Positions 1 to 10,792 of a stretch of 64,000 bases of DNA are shown one piece after another. Position 1 is the stretch's first letter, and every line of letters begins with the position of its first letter. The notes under the pieces were generated by a model. It worked only from the letters and a program-made list of their open reading frames with translations. It was not told the DNA's origin and ran no database searches. Origin of the DNA: Skeletonema tropicum (lineage: Eukaryota; Bacillariophyta; Thalassiosirophyceae; Thalassiosirales; Thalassiosiraceae); contig CM074147.1 in assembly GCA_037178625.1 (NCBI GenBank), forward strand, positions 1,550,001-1,614,000. Direction: 5' to 3'. The position numbers were made by a program, and so were the translations under genes.

Positions 1-1
1 C

Positions 2-3000
2 ATCATTTTTAAGAGGCAAAGAGATGGCAAGTATTTGTGTTCTCCAATCTTTGCTCAGTTTGGCGATGAGGTAGTGCCGATGCTGGGTACATTCACCGGA
101 CTGTACCATCTACATGATGTGCCCTTTGGTGGTCGATCGAGTTACATAGACGAACAAAAACGTGGAAGAGAAAGAGCCTTGTTGGCATATTGTCGAGAAG
201 AGAAGCGTTGGACACTCTCTCTGCGCGATGTCAACCTGCCCGAAGGCAAAGTTCATAACCCATGCAATTGGATTGCAGCATCGGAAGAGTCTACAGACTT
301 CGACGTATTGACAACTGCCAATTCTCAATGGGTCGTCAAAACTCAAACAAAGGGCGTCATTCCTCTATCACAGCACTTTCTGGCATGTCATGATTGCAGG
401 AGTGTTGTTAACATGTGTGGATCAAATGGGATGTGCACGAGAGGTGAATGCAAATGCAATCCAGGTTATTACGGATTGCGCTGTGAGTACCCTGAACCCT
501 GTGAGAGGTTGGAGATTGATCCACGTGATCAACAAAGCTTTTTGAAAGAAGGAGGGGACTATTTTGCTTCCACATATTATCGGCTTGAAGGTGTGAAGGC
601 TTACAACCGCCCGGTCTATACTAGCGCAAACCTCGATAGCGAAAGTCTCAGCGATAACACTGATTTCATTATATTCACGGGTGTGCGTTGGATACTGAGC
701 TACAAGGGTTTGTTTCCTGATTTGAAATATGCCAACAACGCAAGTGAGCTGCCTAGTTACTTCTCCCAATTCCATGGGCACTTCACAGTCTATTATGCGT
801 CGTATATTAGCGAGCCAGTTCAAATTGGCAGTCATTTAGATGATATGGCGTATCCGTTTGGCTTACAATGGCGTGAGCCAGTTCGAATTGACAGCGATTT
901 AGATTTGTCTTATCCGGCAACGATAAGATCACATTTGATGCAACCCTCTGCTTCAGATGAAGCATTTGATCAACGGCTACAGCCCGATTCTCAAAAAGGT
1001 TACATTGAGAAATCAGTTATCTGTGCTGTGTGTAATAATAGCACTAATCCTTGCTTTGAGGAAGCGTCATGTCAAAACAATGGTATTTGCGACTGCCCTG
1101 ATGGATATTCCGGTGCGATGTGCCAAGTACCACCTTCAAAAACATCAAATGGCTATTGCGACCCATATTTTAATAAAGTCAACTTTGATTTTGACGGAGG
1201 TGATTGCTGTGAAAACACTTGCAGAAGTACCTCTGAGTATGCTTGTGGGAAGACGGGACAAGGGTACATTGATACTGGCTACCCTCTTTGCAATCGTTTA
1301 CCCGATCAGTGGGAGATGAGTGGTGATCCAATATATGGAGTGAGTAGTGCATCTCGATCGGGTCGCGCTGTTGCTTTGAGTGGAAATGGAAAAATTCTTG
1401 CTGTTGGCGATCCAGGAGTGTCAATCGTCCGTTTGTTTGACAAAGATGGCGCAGGTTGGAGACAGCGAGGGCCACACATGCAAGGTCCATCAGATTCGAA
1501 TTTTGGTGCTTCAATCAGTTTGTCGAATGAGTCTAAGAATATCGTACAAAATTCACGCACTTTCCCGAAGGTCACTCTAGTAGTGGGAGCGCCAAAGATT
1601 GGACTAGCTCGTGTCTTTACCTGCTCCACGGACAGGTGTATTCAAAGAGGTGAAGACATTATTGGCAGTGGAGGATTTGGCAGCAGTATTTCTATCGCTA
1701 ATGATGGTAATAGTATTGCAGTTGGTGGAGCTGAAGAGACTATTTCTCAAGAAATGACTACAAACGGCGAGGTCAAAGTGTTCACTTGGTCAAACAATAC
1801 ATGGGGAAAAGGAGAAAGAGTATCTATTGCTAGGCCGCAGTTGAGCATATCAGACAACCAATACAGTCTTCAAGGCTACTATGTTTCATTGTCAAATGAT
1901 TATCTAGCTGTGGGAACTTTGGAAGGCGATGTAACAGCTGGACCACGCTATGAATCAGCGAAGTTGATAACTCAGGTGTTCAAATGGAACAAAACTGGAT
2001 GGACTCAGTTGGGAGATGAAATCAAGAAGGATTTCTATGTTGATAAATCTTTCAGGGATTCATGGCCACTAAAATCTATTGTGATAAAAGGGAGTGTACT
2101 CGTAATCGGCTCCAAGGCATCTGTTGCTGTTTACGAATGGAACGGAGCATCTCAGTGGATTCCGAGGGAGATAGAGTTGAGTTCCGCGGATAATGGGTTC
2201 ACAGGGTGAGTACTCAGGACTTCCTTGCGTGGTCTTGATGTCTTTTCTCGTCTCTAACGCTATCTCGCTTGTATTTACATTCAACTTCAGTTGGTCGGTT
2301 GATCTAAGTGAAGATGCAAGCGTCCTTGCAGTAGGTACAAGTGTCGAAGACCCGACGCCCACCGATGAATCCATTCAAATGTATCAATGGAATGGTACAC
2401 GTTACACCGCTCTGTTTCATGGAGTCCCGGGAGGTACTGTCAATTCTGTTTCTCTCTCCAGCGACGGAAGAGCTGTAGCAGTTGGATCGCCGTATGACAT
2501 GTGGAGAGGTGGCTCAACGAGAGTGTACAATTTTCGTCCCTCGTCCCCATGCGATGATCCTTCTGAAATACCACTACACCTCTCATTCACTACAGACAAT
2601 AATCCAGAGGAGACGAGTTGGGAACTGCGTGTCGATTCACAAGTCAAGCGTGTGAGTGGCTCTTTTTCAGGTCACAAGTACACTACATATGTGGAGGAAA
2701 TTTGTGTGCCAGCCACATCCTGTATGAGATTCATTGTGTACGATAGTCGAGGGGATGGGGTGAGTCAAAGGCTGAATGCTATGGATAGCTCATTTTGTCT
2801 TTCATTTTTGCTCATTCCTTTAGTCTTTAAATCTGCAGCTGAATCGTCCAGGTGTCTTTGCCATAATGCTGAACGGGACGGAAGTCGCACGGGGTGATGG
2901 AGGCTTTAAGTTTTATGACATGAAGAGCTTTGGTGAATGTAGCTGTTTAGAAGATGAAGTGCCTTTCACACTTGGAGCGACGTCCAATTTCTACAATGCA

Positions 3001-5547
3001 AAAGTAAGTCTCCAACAGCTGCAGCAGAACAATACACGTTACACTGGACGGGTACTCACGATGGATGCAAGTACTGCTAATGATGACAATTCCTTCTCCA
3101 CTTTTGTAGTAGATGAATGCATTCCAAAGGGCTGTTATGTCCTCTCTTTCCTGCCTTCTGATAGAAATCTAGGAGCTGGATACGGAAAAGAAATATCTTA
3201 CAATGCAATATACAATGATGAATCAACTTTGGCTAGTATTTCTTGTGATCCTAACTGCCAAGGAAGTCACAATTTTTTCGGAGAGTGCGATACAGCAGGT
3301 GAGGAATGGCAATCGGACCTTCAATGGGCCGATCTCAAGTTGAAACTAAGTTCATCGGCATCTCTTGTTGACACGGGTTTCACAGATTATGCCTCAGAGT
3401 GTATTCCAGAATTTGTCAACTTTCAATACGCTGGTTCAGATGCCCGTGTAGACACTTGGTCTGAGCGTAGTACCTTTGCTCTGATCAATCAGCCCTCCGG
3501 TCTCTGCTTGCCCCACCTATCATGTGCATATGACTTGTGCAACCCTAATCCCAATGGTTACGCAACCCAAACGTTTGAAACGTATCAACAAGACATGGAT
3601 GCGATGGCGAGAGACAGAAAAGAAGGATTCGAGGTTCCTGATGCATTTGATCCTGCTCTCCCTGGTAGCTATTTTTACGATCCTTTCAATCCAAGTCTCA
3701 ATCTTCCTTCGAAAGTTCTTCATCCTGTTGTCGCATCTGATGTAGTGGCAGCTATTGGCTTTGCAAAGGAGCACGGTCTTGAGGTTAGTGTGAAGAATAG
3801 CGGGCATTCGTATCAAGGAGCATCAAGTAAGAAGGATACACTTCATATAAATATGAACCGGTACACCACGTACGCTCCGACTGGCATTACCAGTTGCGAT
3901 GCTGAAAGCTTAGGAATCGCTATTAAGGACGATCTGAGTGACCAACCATGTCATCTGTCTGTGGCTAAGAATAAACCTTCCGTGATTCGAGTTGGTGGGG
4001 GTGAGAATTGGGACAAGGTATATCGTGCTGTAAAAGATGCTAATGAGGCACAGGAGCAGGAGGAAGAAGGAATGAAGTATCATATAGTTGGTGGAGCGGC
4101 TGGGTCTGTCTCTCCAATGGGATGGTCATTCCAGGGGGGACTTAGTGGGACTACTGGGGGTAGCAAGTATGGTCTGGGTGCAGATCAAGTAGTCCAGATA
4201 GAAATGGTGTTGCCTAATGGGTTTCATGTCAAGTTTGGTCCAACTGAATGGAAGGATGCTACCGCAGAAGGCTTCATTGTTCCCAAGACAATCGGTGTGA
4301 CTGGACTTTGTCGTAGTAACCCAGAGGAGCAAGATGAGGAGAAATGGATTTGGGAAGATTGTCCCGATGACGATGACTTTGATGTCGACTTTCTGGCCTT
4401 ATGGTACGCTGTCAGAGGCGGCGGCGGCGGAACATGGGGTGTGGTGTTGTCAATGCATCTTCAGCTGCACGAGCTTGTACCCTTCGCACAGTATGAACCA
4501 AGTAGCTCTGAAGAATGTTTGGCAACTGCATTCGAAAATGCTCCCTTTGAAAACGCACATTGGCATCCTACCTGGGTAGAATTCATGGCAACGTACGCTA
4601 TGACCCCATCCGTTCTGAATGTCACCGAAGAACAAAGTCATTCCTGTGGATGCCCGTCGGGAGTGAATATGTTAATGTGTTATGGCGAAGAGAATGTTAG
4701 TCAAGGATGGATGACATTCCTTAGAATGAAAAACATGACGGAAGGGGCAGACTGTCTTGTAAAAAGTGGAAACGGTGATGGACTGCCATCAGTATCTGCA
4801 CCAGGCACCCGTTTTGAAGGACAGATACTGGATAGCCCATCCCCCGGCCTTGAGCCTGGAGGTGATAATGGGATATTGATTCCGCGATCGTGGATTGAAA
4901 AAGTTGGTGTGCAGAGTGCGATGGATATCTTTGGTTTAAACTCTTTAGGTGTCAACGCATTTGCGATGTCTTACTACGCATTTGGGTCTGCAGCTTTTAC
5001 AAGTGATCAAGCCAATTCAGTTTCTCGAGCGCATCGATATGCCGGAACAATGATTCAGGGATACTCTACTGATGAGTCTTTCTGGCGCGAAATCGCTTCC
5101 GAGTTGTATAATCTTGAGAATGCCACAAATTTCCCTCCTATTTATGGGTCCAACCACGCAACTAATGGCTTGACAGGTCCTCTCAAGGACGACTGGTCGA
5201 AGTCATGCCCCAGTAATTGGACCTTCGAGGATCGTTTGGCTGGTTGTGTATCATTTCAGGAATCAATCTACGGAACAGAAACTCTCGAACGATTAAAAGC
5301 AATCAAAGAGGTTGTTGATCCCAAAAACATGTTTAATTGCAACAACTGCATTGAAAACAATCGCGTGGAGGCGCATCCCCCACCCGCTCCCGCTAACCCT
5401 AACCTGGGTTATACTGGTTATACTGGTCGAACAGAAGATGATGATTATTTTTGGAGTGGTGCCTACAATGCTGGTTACTACAGTGTTGAATACGATCGGT
5501 CCATTTTCGTTGTTTGTGTTGTGGTAGCGGCTTTGGCTTTGGGCTAA
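2..5547 (+). CDS. Modular EGF/LNR/propeller protein with C-terminal berberine-bridge-type FAD oxidase (5' partial)
   Basis: The reading frame is open from base 2, and the paralogue at 8951 aligns across this edge, so the true start and probable N-terminal membrane segments lie upstream. Proposed exons are <2-2205, 2291-2759 and 2839-5547, with GTGAGT donors at 2206 and 2760; both joins keep frame. Counting from base 2: EGF-like modules near residues 138-160 and 353-375, a Notch-type LNR (DFDGGDCC) near 384-409, FG-GAP-like repeats (ILAVGDP, LVVGAP, SIAVGG) encoded at about 1350-2560, then two Cys-containing modules (one with ETSWEL). The C-terminal third is an FAD-binding (PCMH/BBE) oxidase: SGHS with the candidate flavin-linking His at 3805-3807, LSGTTGGSKYGLGADQVV, and a BBE tail DPKNMFNCNNC. 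The Cys giving a second FAD bond in plant enzymes is not evident (GSVSPMGWSF). The substrate is unknown; an extracellular redox role is inferred. The stop cuts a hydrophobic segment (see 5541-5681). Confidence 0.8.
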
Positions 5548-5681
5548 TCGGAGTGTATTTTGCGAACCGAAAGAGAAATAGTGCCAACGATGATTCCGAG
5601 AGTCAGAACAAGTGCAGATTCCGTTTGATGAGAACAAAAGATGGAAGATATTTAAATGTTTACGATATTAGAATAAGCTAG
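5541..5681 (+). other. Out-of-frame continuation of the oxidase C-terminus (membrane anchor and tail)
   Basis: The oxidase frame stops at 5545-5547 inside a hydrophobic run (FVVCVVVAALALG). Shifting frame at the GGG run 5541-5543 continues with LIGVYFANRKRNS and a hydrophilic tail, ending at TAG 5679-5681. Together they make a standard single-pass segment followed by stop-transfer arginines and lysines. One G missing from a homopolymer, as a sequencing error or a real mutation, would explain this. Confidence 0.6.
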
Positions 5682-5875
5682 TAGTTAGTATTGGACGGGT
5701 CTGATTTCGGATTATTTAGGAGCAAAGAATATGCTATTTTAATTCGCACGGAGCAGGCAGAGACAGAGGCAATCAGCAGCCGAATCCGATGCCTAAGAGG
5801 AGCTTTTTTTTCTCCCCGAGGCATCATCCTTCACCGCACTATTCTATTACCATATCAACACACCGTCAATAACTT

Positions 5876-7191
5876 TCAGTTTGTTCGATGCCTCGTGCAC
5901 ACTCCTCCCTGAGGCTTTTTTGTGCACCCTTCACTGCTGCTAGGTTGACCTTTGCCCCATCGCATCGTCTCCACTTTCCCCCATACCATACCTATATAAT
6001 GCACACTCCTCCATTTTGAGCTTGGTTTGTGCATTCTCCTCTGCAAAATATTATTTTCCTCTTTGCACCATGCCTCATGCACAATCCTCCCACTAGAGCT
6101 TGATTTGTGCACCCTTCCTTGCTGCATTCTTTGCTCTTTGCCCCATGCCTTCAGAGTGTCGTGATGATACAGGTTGCTCGGGTGCCTCTTTCTCTCTTGG
6201 TTCGGTCGCCTCATTCCTCAGCTCAGTCGCAGGCCCGTTTCTTCGCCTTCTTGATTGGCCTCGTCCGGAGATGTGCTTTTGTATGCTCCATGCCTTTTAC
6301 ACAGCCTATTTCTTTTTGCTTGATTTGTGCACCCATTACGACTGCACAGTTTGACCTTTGCCCCGTGCCTGCAGCACACTCCTCCTTTCCGAATTTGATT
6401 TGTGCATCCTTCTCTGCTGCATAGTTTCCTCTTTGCACCATGCCTAATGCAAGCTCCTCCTTTGACCGCTCGATTTGTGCATCCTCCACTGCTGCATCGC
6501 TTAGCCTTTGCTCCATGCCTGGTGCACACTCCTCCTACTCTAGCTTTATTTGTGCATCCTTCTTTGCTGCATGGTTTGTGCTTAGCTCCATGCCTAATGC
6601 ACACCACTCCTCTTACTGCAATATTTGTGCATCCTTCACTGCCGCACCGTTTCCTCTTTGCCCCATGCCTAATGCACACTACCCCATTGACGGCCCACTT
6701 GTTGCATCCATCAGCAGAACACTTCTTTCTGCTGCGCTTGCGCCTGTTTCTATCGGCTCTCTCTGGAGGACGACCCCCCTCTCCCATTAATGGTTTTTTC
6801 TTTTCCTCGTAGGCAAACCAAGCCCTGTGCTGGCGCCCTCTACCTCTTTGCAAAGTGCTTGACTGCTGAATCCAAACCTATTGATATCATCCTCATCCAC
6901 CGCCGCTGGAGATGCTGTGAATCTCTCATCATCCGTGTCTGCATCATATTTCACCGTTGATGTTTTCAAACCCACGCTGTCGTCCTTATCGGCATCATCG
7001 GCCGTGCTCGTTGGGGCTTTATTAATATCCTCATCCTCTGCCGATGGAGGTGCTGCGAAATCCTCTTGGTCCGTGTCTGCGTCATAATCCATCATCGCTG
7101 AGCGGGATGATGTCTTGACATCATACTCATCGTCCGTGTCGGCTTGATACGCCGAGCTGGTTACGACTTCAGGCTTGGGCTCAGATGACAT
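5876..7191 (-). pseudogene. Frameshifted zinc-cluster array gene (left copy of inverted duplication)
   Basis: The acidic N-terminal frame starts at 7191 (MSSEPKPEVVTS) and runs to 6787, ending in GLPTRKRKNH. The same protein continues in another frame (6853-6218) with GEGGRPPERADRNRRKRS and six C-X4-C-X9-C-X2-H units of the form CSSEGCTNxAxxGGVCxRHGAK. Against the intact paralogue at 19977, one base is missing in an A-rich run near 6795-6800. Beyond the stop at 6218, further decayed units read in other frames to 5876 (e.g. CSKEGCTNQALVGGLCMRHG), with a stop and shifts. The unit resembles the repeated Cys/His clusters found in WRKY19-like annotations; DNA or protein binding is inferred only. 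A sequencing error could account for the first shift but not for all 3' decay. Confidence 0.75.
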
Positions 7192-7858
7192 TTTTGCGTG
7201 ATCCTCTTGCGCTATTTACGGTGTCACGCGATTGGTAGCAATATGTAATTACAATATCGAAGTAAAGATATTCAAGCTTGAAAGTATTTTGATGTGCGTT
7301 GGGGTTGGGGGGGGGGGTCTTCTCTTCGAGAAAGATACCTTTTGGACGTTTCCGTGTCACAGGCAGCTCGGGAACGATGACGTCATAGTGACACTTACTG
7401 TTTCTAAAGATACGACCTCCTTCAACTTGAAGCGAAATCTCAAATCTGTTGAGCGCTGTGATTTATTGCACTGTAAGCAACTGTGTGCAGCCCATGGCAA
7501 TGCTCTCCAGCTTCCAGCTCCAACCTTACTTCAGTGCAGTGATAACTAAGTAATGGAGCTTAGACGACAGATTTTAGAAAATGGGATTAAACAATGTGTC
7601 GTGAAAGATAATCTTCTGTCATAGCACTCTTTTTACAATCAAATGGCCACGTTCACAGCTCTGAACTCATTATGACACCAGTAGCCATTTCTTAGTCTTC
7701 TCTTCCTAATTGTATATATTGTTCAGCAGCACAAAGATAATAAGATAATGTTGCATTCAACTTAACCGGCCACCTCACACCCATCCCTCTCAAATCAACA
7801 CACACTCTTCAACTTCACTCCTCCATCAATCAATTCCTTCATCACCCTCACACAAAGC
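7192..7858. repeat. Duplicated intergenic segment (left arm), including promoter of the zinc-cluster copy
   Basis: Read on the minus strand, this matches 19298-19976 with scattered substitutions and small indels. Shared blocks are the GACAGAAGATTATC stretch, the ATTTGAGATTTCGCTTCAAG stretch and the TGACGTCA/AAAGGTATCTTTCTC block. A G run lies at 7301-7318. No gene was seen. Confidence 0.8.
7378..7385. promoter_or_regulatory. CRE-like palindrome TGACGTCA upstream of zinc-cluster copy 1
   Basis: A perfect 8-bp palindrome about 190 bp upstream of the start at 7191. It recurs at 15779-15786 and 19796-19803 upstream of the two paralogues, each time near a conserved AAAGGTATCTTTCT block. In diatoms, CRE-type sites bound by bZIP factors mediate CO2/cAMP responses; that role here is inferred. 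Confidence 0.5.
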
Positions 7859-8215
7859 TTACAACGCCATCTCATCATACAAAGGAACATCCCCCAAAGC
7901 ACTCAAATTATCCATATAACTTCTCAACTTGCTTGGCCACTGCACCCCCGACACAATCGTAATACTTCTCAACCTCGCCCACAAATCAATATCATCCAAA
8001 CTAAATCCCCCTTCACTACAGTAATGTTCACTGTACAACATATCATCCAATTCGACCAACCGCGCATTCAAATCTTCTACTAGGGCAGTAGGGTCAGCAG
8101 CCATGGCCTCGGCATATAATTTCAACTTGAGATCCATATCCATTCCGGGGTTTTCGGGTGTACCATCCCCCTTCCACTCGGGTTTTTCATATGGGGGAGC
8201 GTGGGATTCATTATT
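7859..8215 (-). pseudogene. 5'-truncated duplicate of glutaredoxin-2 last exon
   Basis: From PPYEKPEWKGDG to the final DEMAL, the translation equals the C-terminus of the gene at 18000-19297. The thioredoxin-fold half with the CPFC site is absent. Similarity stops near 8215, where unrelated sequence begins; the apparent start (MAECSNNESHA) belongs to that unrelated part. The copy is therefore a nonfunctional passenger of the inverted duplication. Confidence 0.85.
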
Positions 8216-8230
8216 GCTGCATTCAGCCAA

Positions 8231-8950
8231 AGTTTGCCATCAATACCAATAACGGGCTTGAACGACGGGCCGGCACCATCAATCCCAGTCCTGACTGAAT
8301 AATGTTGTTCCCTTATGCACTCCCATGGTCGACGATGTTGTGCGGAAATGCGTTGAATTTGCTGCACGTGACGGACGATCAAATATCGAAGCAGCGGCTG
8401 AGATACGGCCAACTTGGCTGCCACCAATGGATTCAGCGGTAATTTTTTAGTGTAGTGACTACCTTGTAGGTTATTTGGGGTTGCCGTAGTGACTTTATTG
8501 CATCTTGTGTCGACGGCATTTCATCGGCGGAGACCGGAGACTTGTACAAAATCAGCTTCCGTGCCGGCCCTCAAAATTGGCCCATGCAAAAATACACCAA
8601 TACACCAAAAACTGCATAGAGAAGCTTTGCGGTACTCGGTACTGATGTCAAGTCTGACGTCTATCGTGCATCTCTTCGTCTTTCTAACAACGTTGCCTCT
8701 CCGTTCATAAACATAAAGCAGAGAACAACGCAAACAGTTGCACAACATCTAGTTTACCACTACCACTTGCCTCGTCTCTTAAATCTTCGGTACGCAACAA
8801 CGACGCAAAAGCTATTCTACCTTGATCTGATCTGTGAAAAATAAAGATCCATCGAAATCGAAGGCATTCTCATTATCTACAACGATTCTCTCCTCGTCGA
8901 TCAATAGTTGTTCTTCTGCTGGTTCAGGCTTTGTTGCAAGATAGATCAGG
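8231..8950. other. Intergenic region upstream of the membrane/EGF gene
   Basis: This lies between the truncated glutaredoxin copy and the start at 8951. A minus-strand frame (8427-8216; GIDGAGPSFKPVIGIDGKLW) fuses to the copy at the breakpoint. It may be a relic of another gene, but I do not recognise it. The last few hundred bases should hold the promoter of the gene at 8951; no clear core element was identified. Confidence 0.4.
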
Positions 8951-10792
8951 ATGGCAGGACTTGAGCTGCGGCCCGCTGTCTCTTCAGACGGCAATGGCGA
9001 TGATTACAATGAGGACAGTGAGAATCAGCCACTCGTCATCGAATTACCAACCGAAAGTGTTTTCACCAAGCGAAGTCTCCCCGAAGACACTTACAGCTTC
9101 CTCATATACTCTCCAATGTGTTGTTGCAGCCGTACCTTCTGTATGGCAATATGTGTATTCTTATTTCAGACTGCCATATATGCTGTTCTTGCATACGACA
9201 TTACTACTGTGTTCGATAAGCAAAACCCTCTCAATCTTCCAGCCAAAGTAACAGGAATGGCTGTGAGGATTGCACAATTTTTTGCCATTGTAGTTGCACT
9301 CGTCACTCAAAATGATCTGCACAGAGTGTTTGGCTTACTTCGAGACGGGTTCCATGAAGATCTACCCAAGGCATTTCCGGGGGCTAAGAAATGGAAAAGG
9401 AATATGTCCATTTTGCTGCGTCTAATGGTGGGTTTACTCGGTTTATCCGTTACTTTCCTATTGATTATGCAGTCAACTACAGTCATCGATGTATTGCTCA
9501 ACTTCTTAGCTATGGAGTTTGTAAGTCTACTTGATGATGTAGTATTTGCATTGATGAGAGAGGGTTTTTTTGGGAAGAAGATGCAGAAGGAAGCAAAGAT
9601 ATTGTCCAACACATTTTATCATGTACATGATGATGCTGTGTGCGCTTGTTGCACCTATTGCTGCTGCTGCTCTGTGTCTTGCTTGACGTTTATGCTTCTG
9701 TTTGCCATCATGATTGCTGCTTGGGCCATAATCGGTGTTTATCAAAAGAGTGGCGATTATTTGTGTGGGTCAATCTATCTTCAATTTGGTGACGATGAAT
9801 CATTGATGTTAGGGACACTTTCTGGACGATTTAAAAAAACATATTGGACCGGCGGGCTAGACGGAGGAACGATTTATAGCCGCAGTTTTGATCCTCATGA
9901 CTCGAGCCTCGTCCTGGCGTATTGTGACGAGGAGGAGCGTTGGACAGTCTCTCTGCAAGAAGGCTCTTCATGGTTCTCTGATCATGATCATGATCCATGC
10001 GACTGGATCGCAGCATCTGATAAGTCTCAAGATGCAACAGAAGATTTCAACCCACTGACAACTCAAAATTCTCAATGGTTTGTAAGAACATCAACAGAAG
10101 GCGACCTCTCTTTGTCACAAACCCCTACCATGAGATGCAATGACGTCTCATATAACGACTGCTATTCTGATGAAAAATTCTGTGGAGACTATGGAACGTG
10201 CTATTCAATTTATGACTATGGTAGTGAGTATCGTTGCCTATGCGATCGGGATCATTATGGTTTCCGTTGTCAGAATTCGGCTTGCTCCACGTTGGAGATC
10301 AACCTGGGTGATGAAGGCTTTCTGAAAGGAGGAGGAGGAGGGGAATACTTTGCTTCCAAATACTACCTGCTGGAGCTGGAGGACGTGGAAAGTTGTTTTT
10401 GGTACGACACCCCAACAGTATATGACCGTCGGATCTACACAAGTATTTCGTTTAGAGATTCCCAGACGCTTGAAGATGACTTTGATATCATTTTCTTCAC
10501 GGGTGTACGCTGGATCCTGACCTCCAAGAGTTTGTTACCATTTCTTGGTGAGAGTGACTGTTGGCTGAATGGATTCTTCTCCAACGACTTTTCTGAAGAA
10601 TTCATCAAGTTCTTCGAAAGCAACTTTCATGAGCAAACCACAAAGTTCGAGAAAGGTTATCTCAGTGAGCCAGTTTACGTTGATATTGATACCCGCGACC
10701 AAAAAGATACGGGATCGCCTTCAGGCTTACAATGGATAGACTCTGCCAAGTCGGAAGACGGCTTTATTGGTTCTTCGTTCGCCTGCGTCTGA
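8951..10792 (+). CDS. Polytopic membrane protein with extracellular EGF-containing domain (short paralogue)
   Basis: A single-exon 613-aa frame starting MAGLELRPAVSSDG. The N-terminus is acidic and cytosolic-looking. About four to five hydrophobic segments follow (around residues 57-78, 97-117, 149-175, 180-200 and 233-257), one preceded by a Cys-rich patch (CTYCCCCSVSC). Residues 260-613 align with the start of the protein at 2-5547: YLCGSIYLQFGDDESLMLGTL, DPCDWIAASD, an EGF-like CGDYGTCY...CLCDRDHYGFRC, IIFFTGVRWIL and SEPV...GLQW. The frame stops at the point matching ICAVCNNS of the long paralogue, so the second EGF, LNR, propeller and oxidase modules are missing and none was found downstream. 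It may be a short family member or a truncation. Function unknown. Confidence 0.8.
   Translation: MAGLELRPAVSSDGNGDDYNEDSENQPLVIELPTESVFTKRSLPEDTYSFLIYSPMCCCSRTFCMAICVFLFQTAIYAVLAYDITTVFDKQNPLNLPAKVTGMAVRIAQFFAIVVALVTQNDLHRVFGLLRDGFHEDLPKAFPGAKKWKRNMSILLRLMVGLLGLSVTFLLIMQSTTVIDVLLNFLAMEFVSLLDDVVFALMREGFFGKKMQKEAKILSNTFYHVHDDAVCACCTYCCCCSVSCLTFMLLFAIMIAAWAIIGVYQKSGDYLCGSIYLQFGDDESLMLGTLSGRFKKTYWTGGLDGGTIYSRSFDPHDSSLVLAYCDEEERWTVSLQEGSSWFSDHDHDPCDWIAASDKSQDATEDFNPLTTQNSQWFVRTSTEGDLSLSQTPTMRCNDVSYNDCYSDEKFCGDYGTCYSIYDYGSEYRCLCDRDHYGFRCQNSACSTLEINLGDEGFLKGGGGGEYFASKYYLLELEDVESCFWYDTPTVYDRRIYTSISFRDSQTLEDDFDIIFFTGVRWILTSKSLLPFLGESDCWLNGFFSNDFSEEFIKFFESNFHEQTTKFEKGYLSEPVYVDIDTRDQKDTGSPSGLQWIDSAKSEDGFIGSSFACV

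Noticed and set aside
5876..6812. Plus-strand frames rich in CASFTAASF-type repeats opposite the zinc array
   Set aside because: Antisense shadows of the Cys/His units; the same shadows occur opposite the intact gene at 20309-21137.
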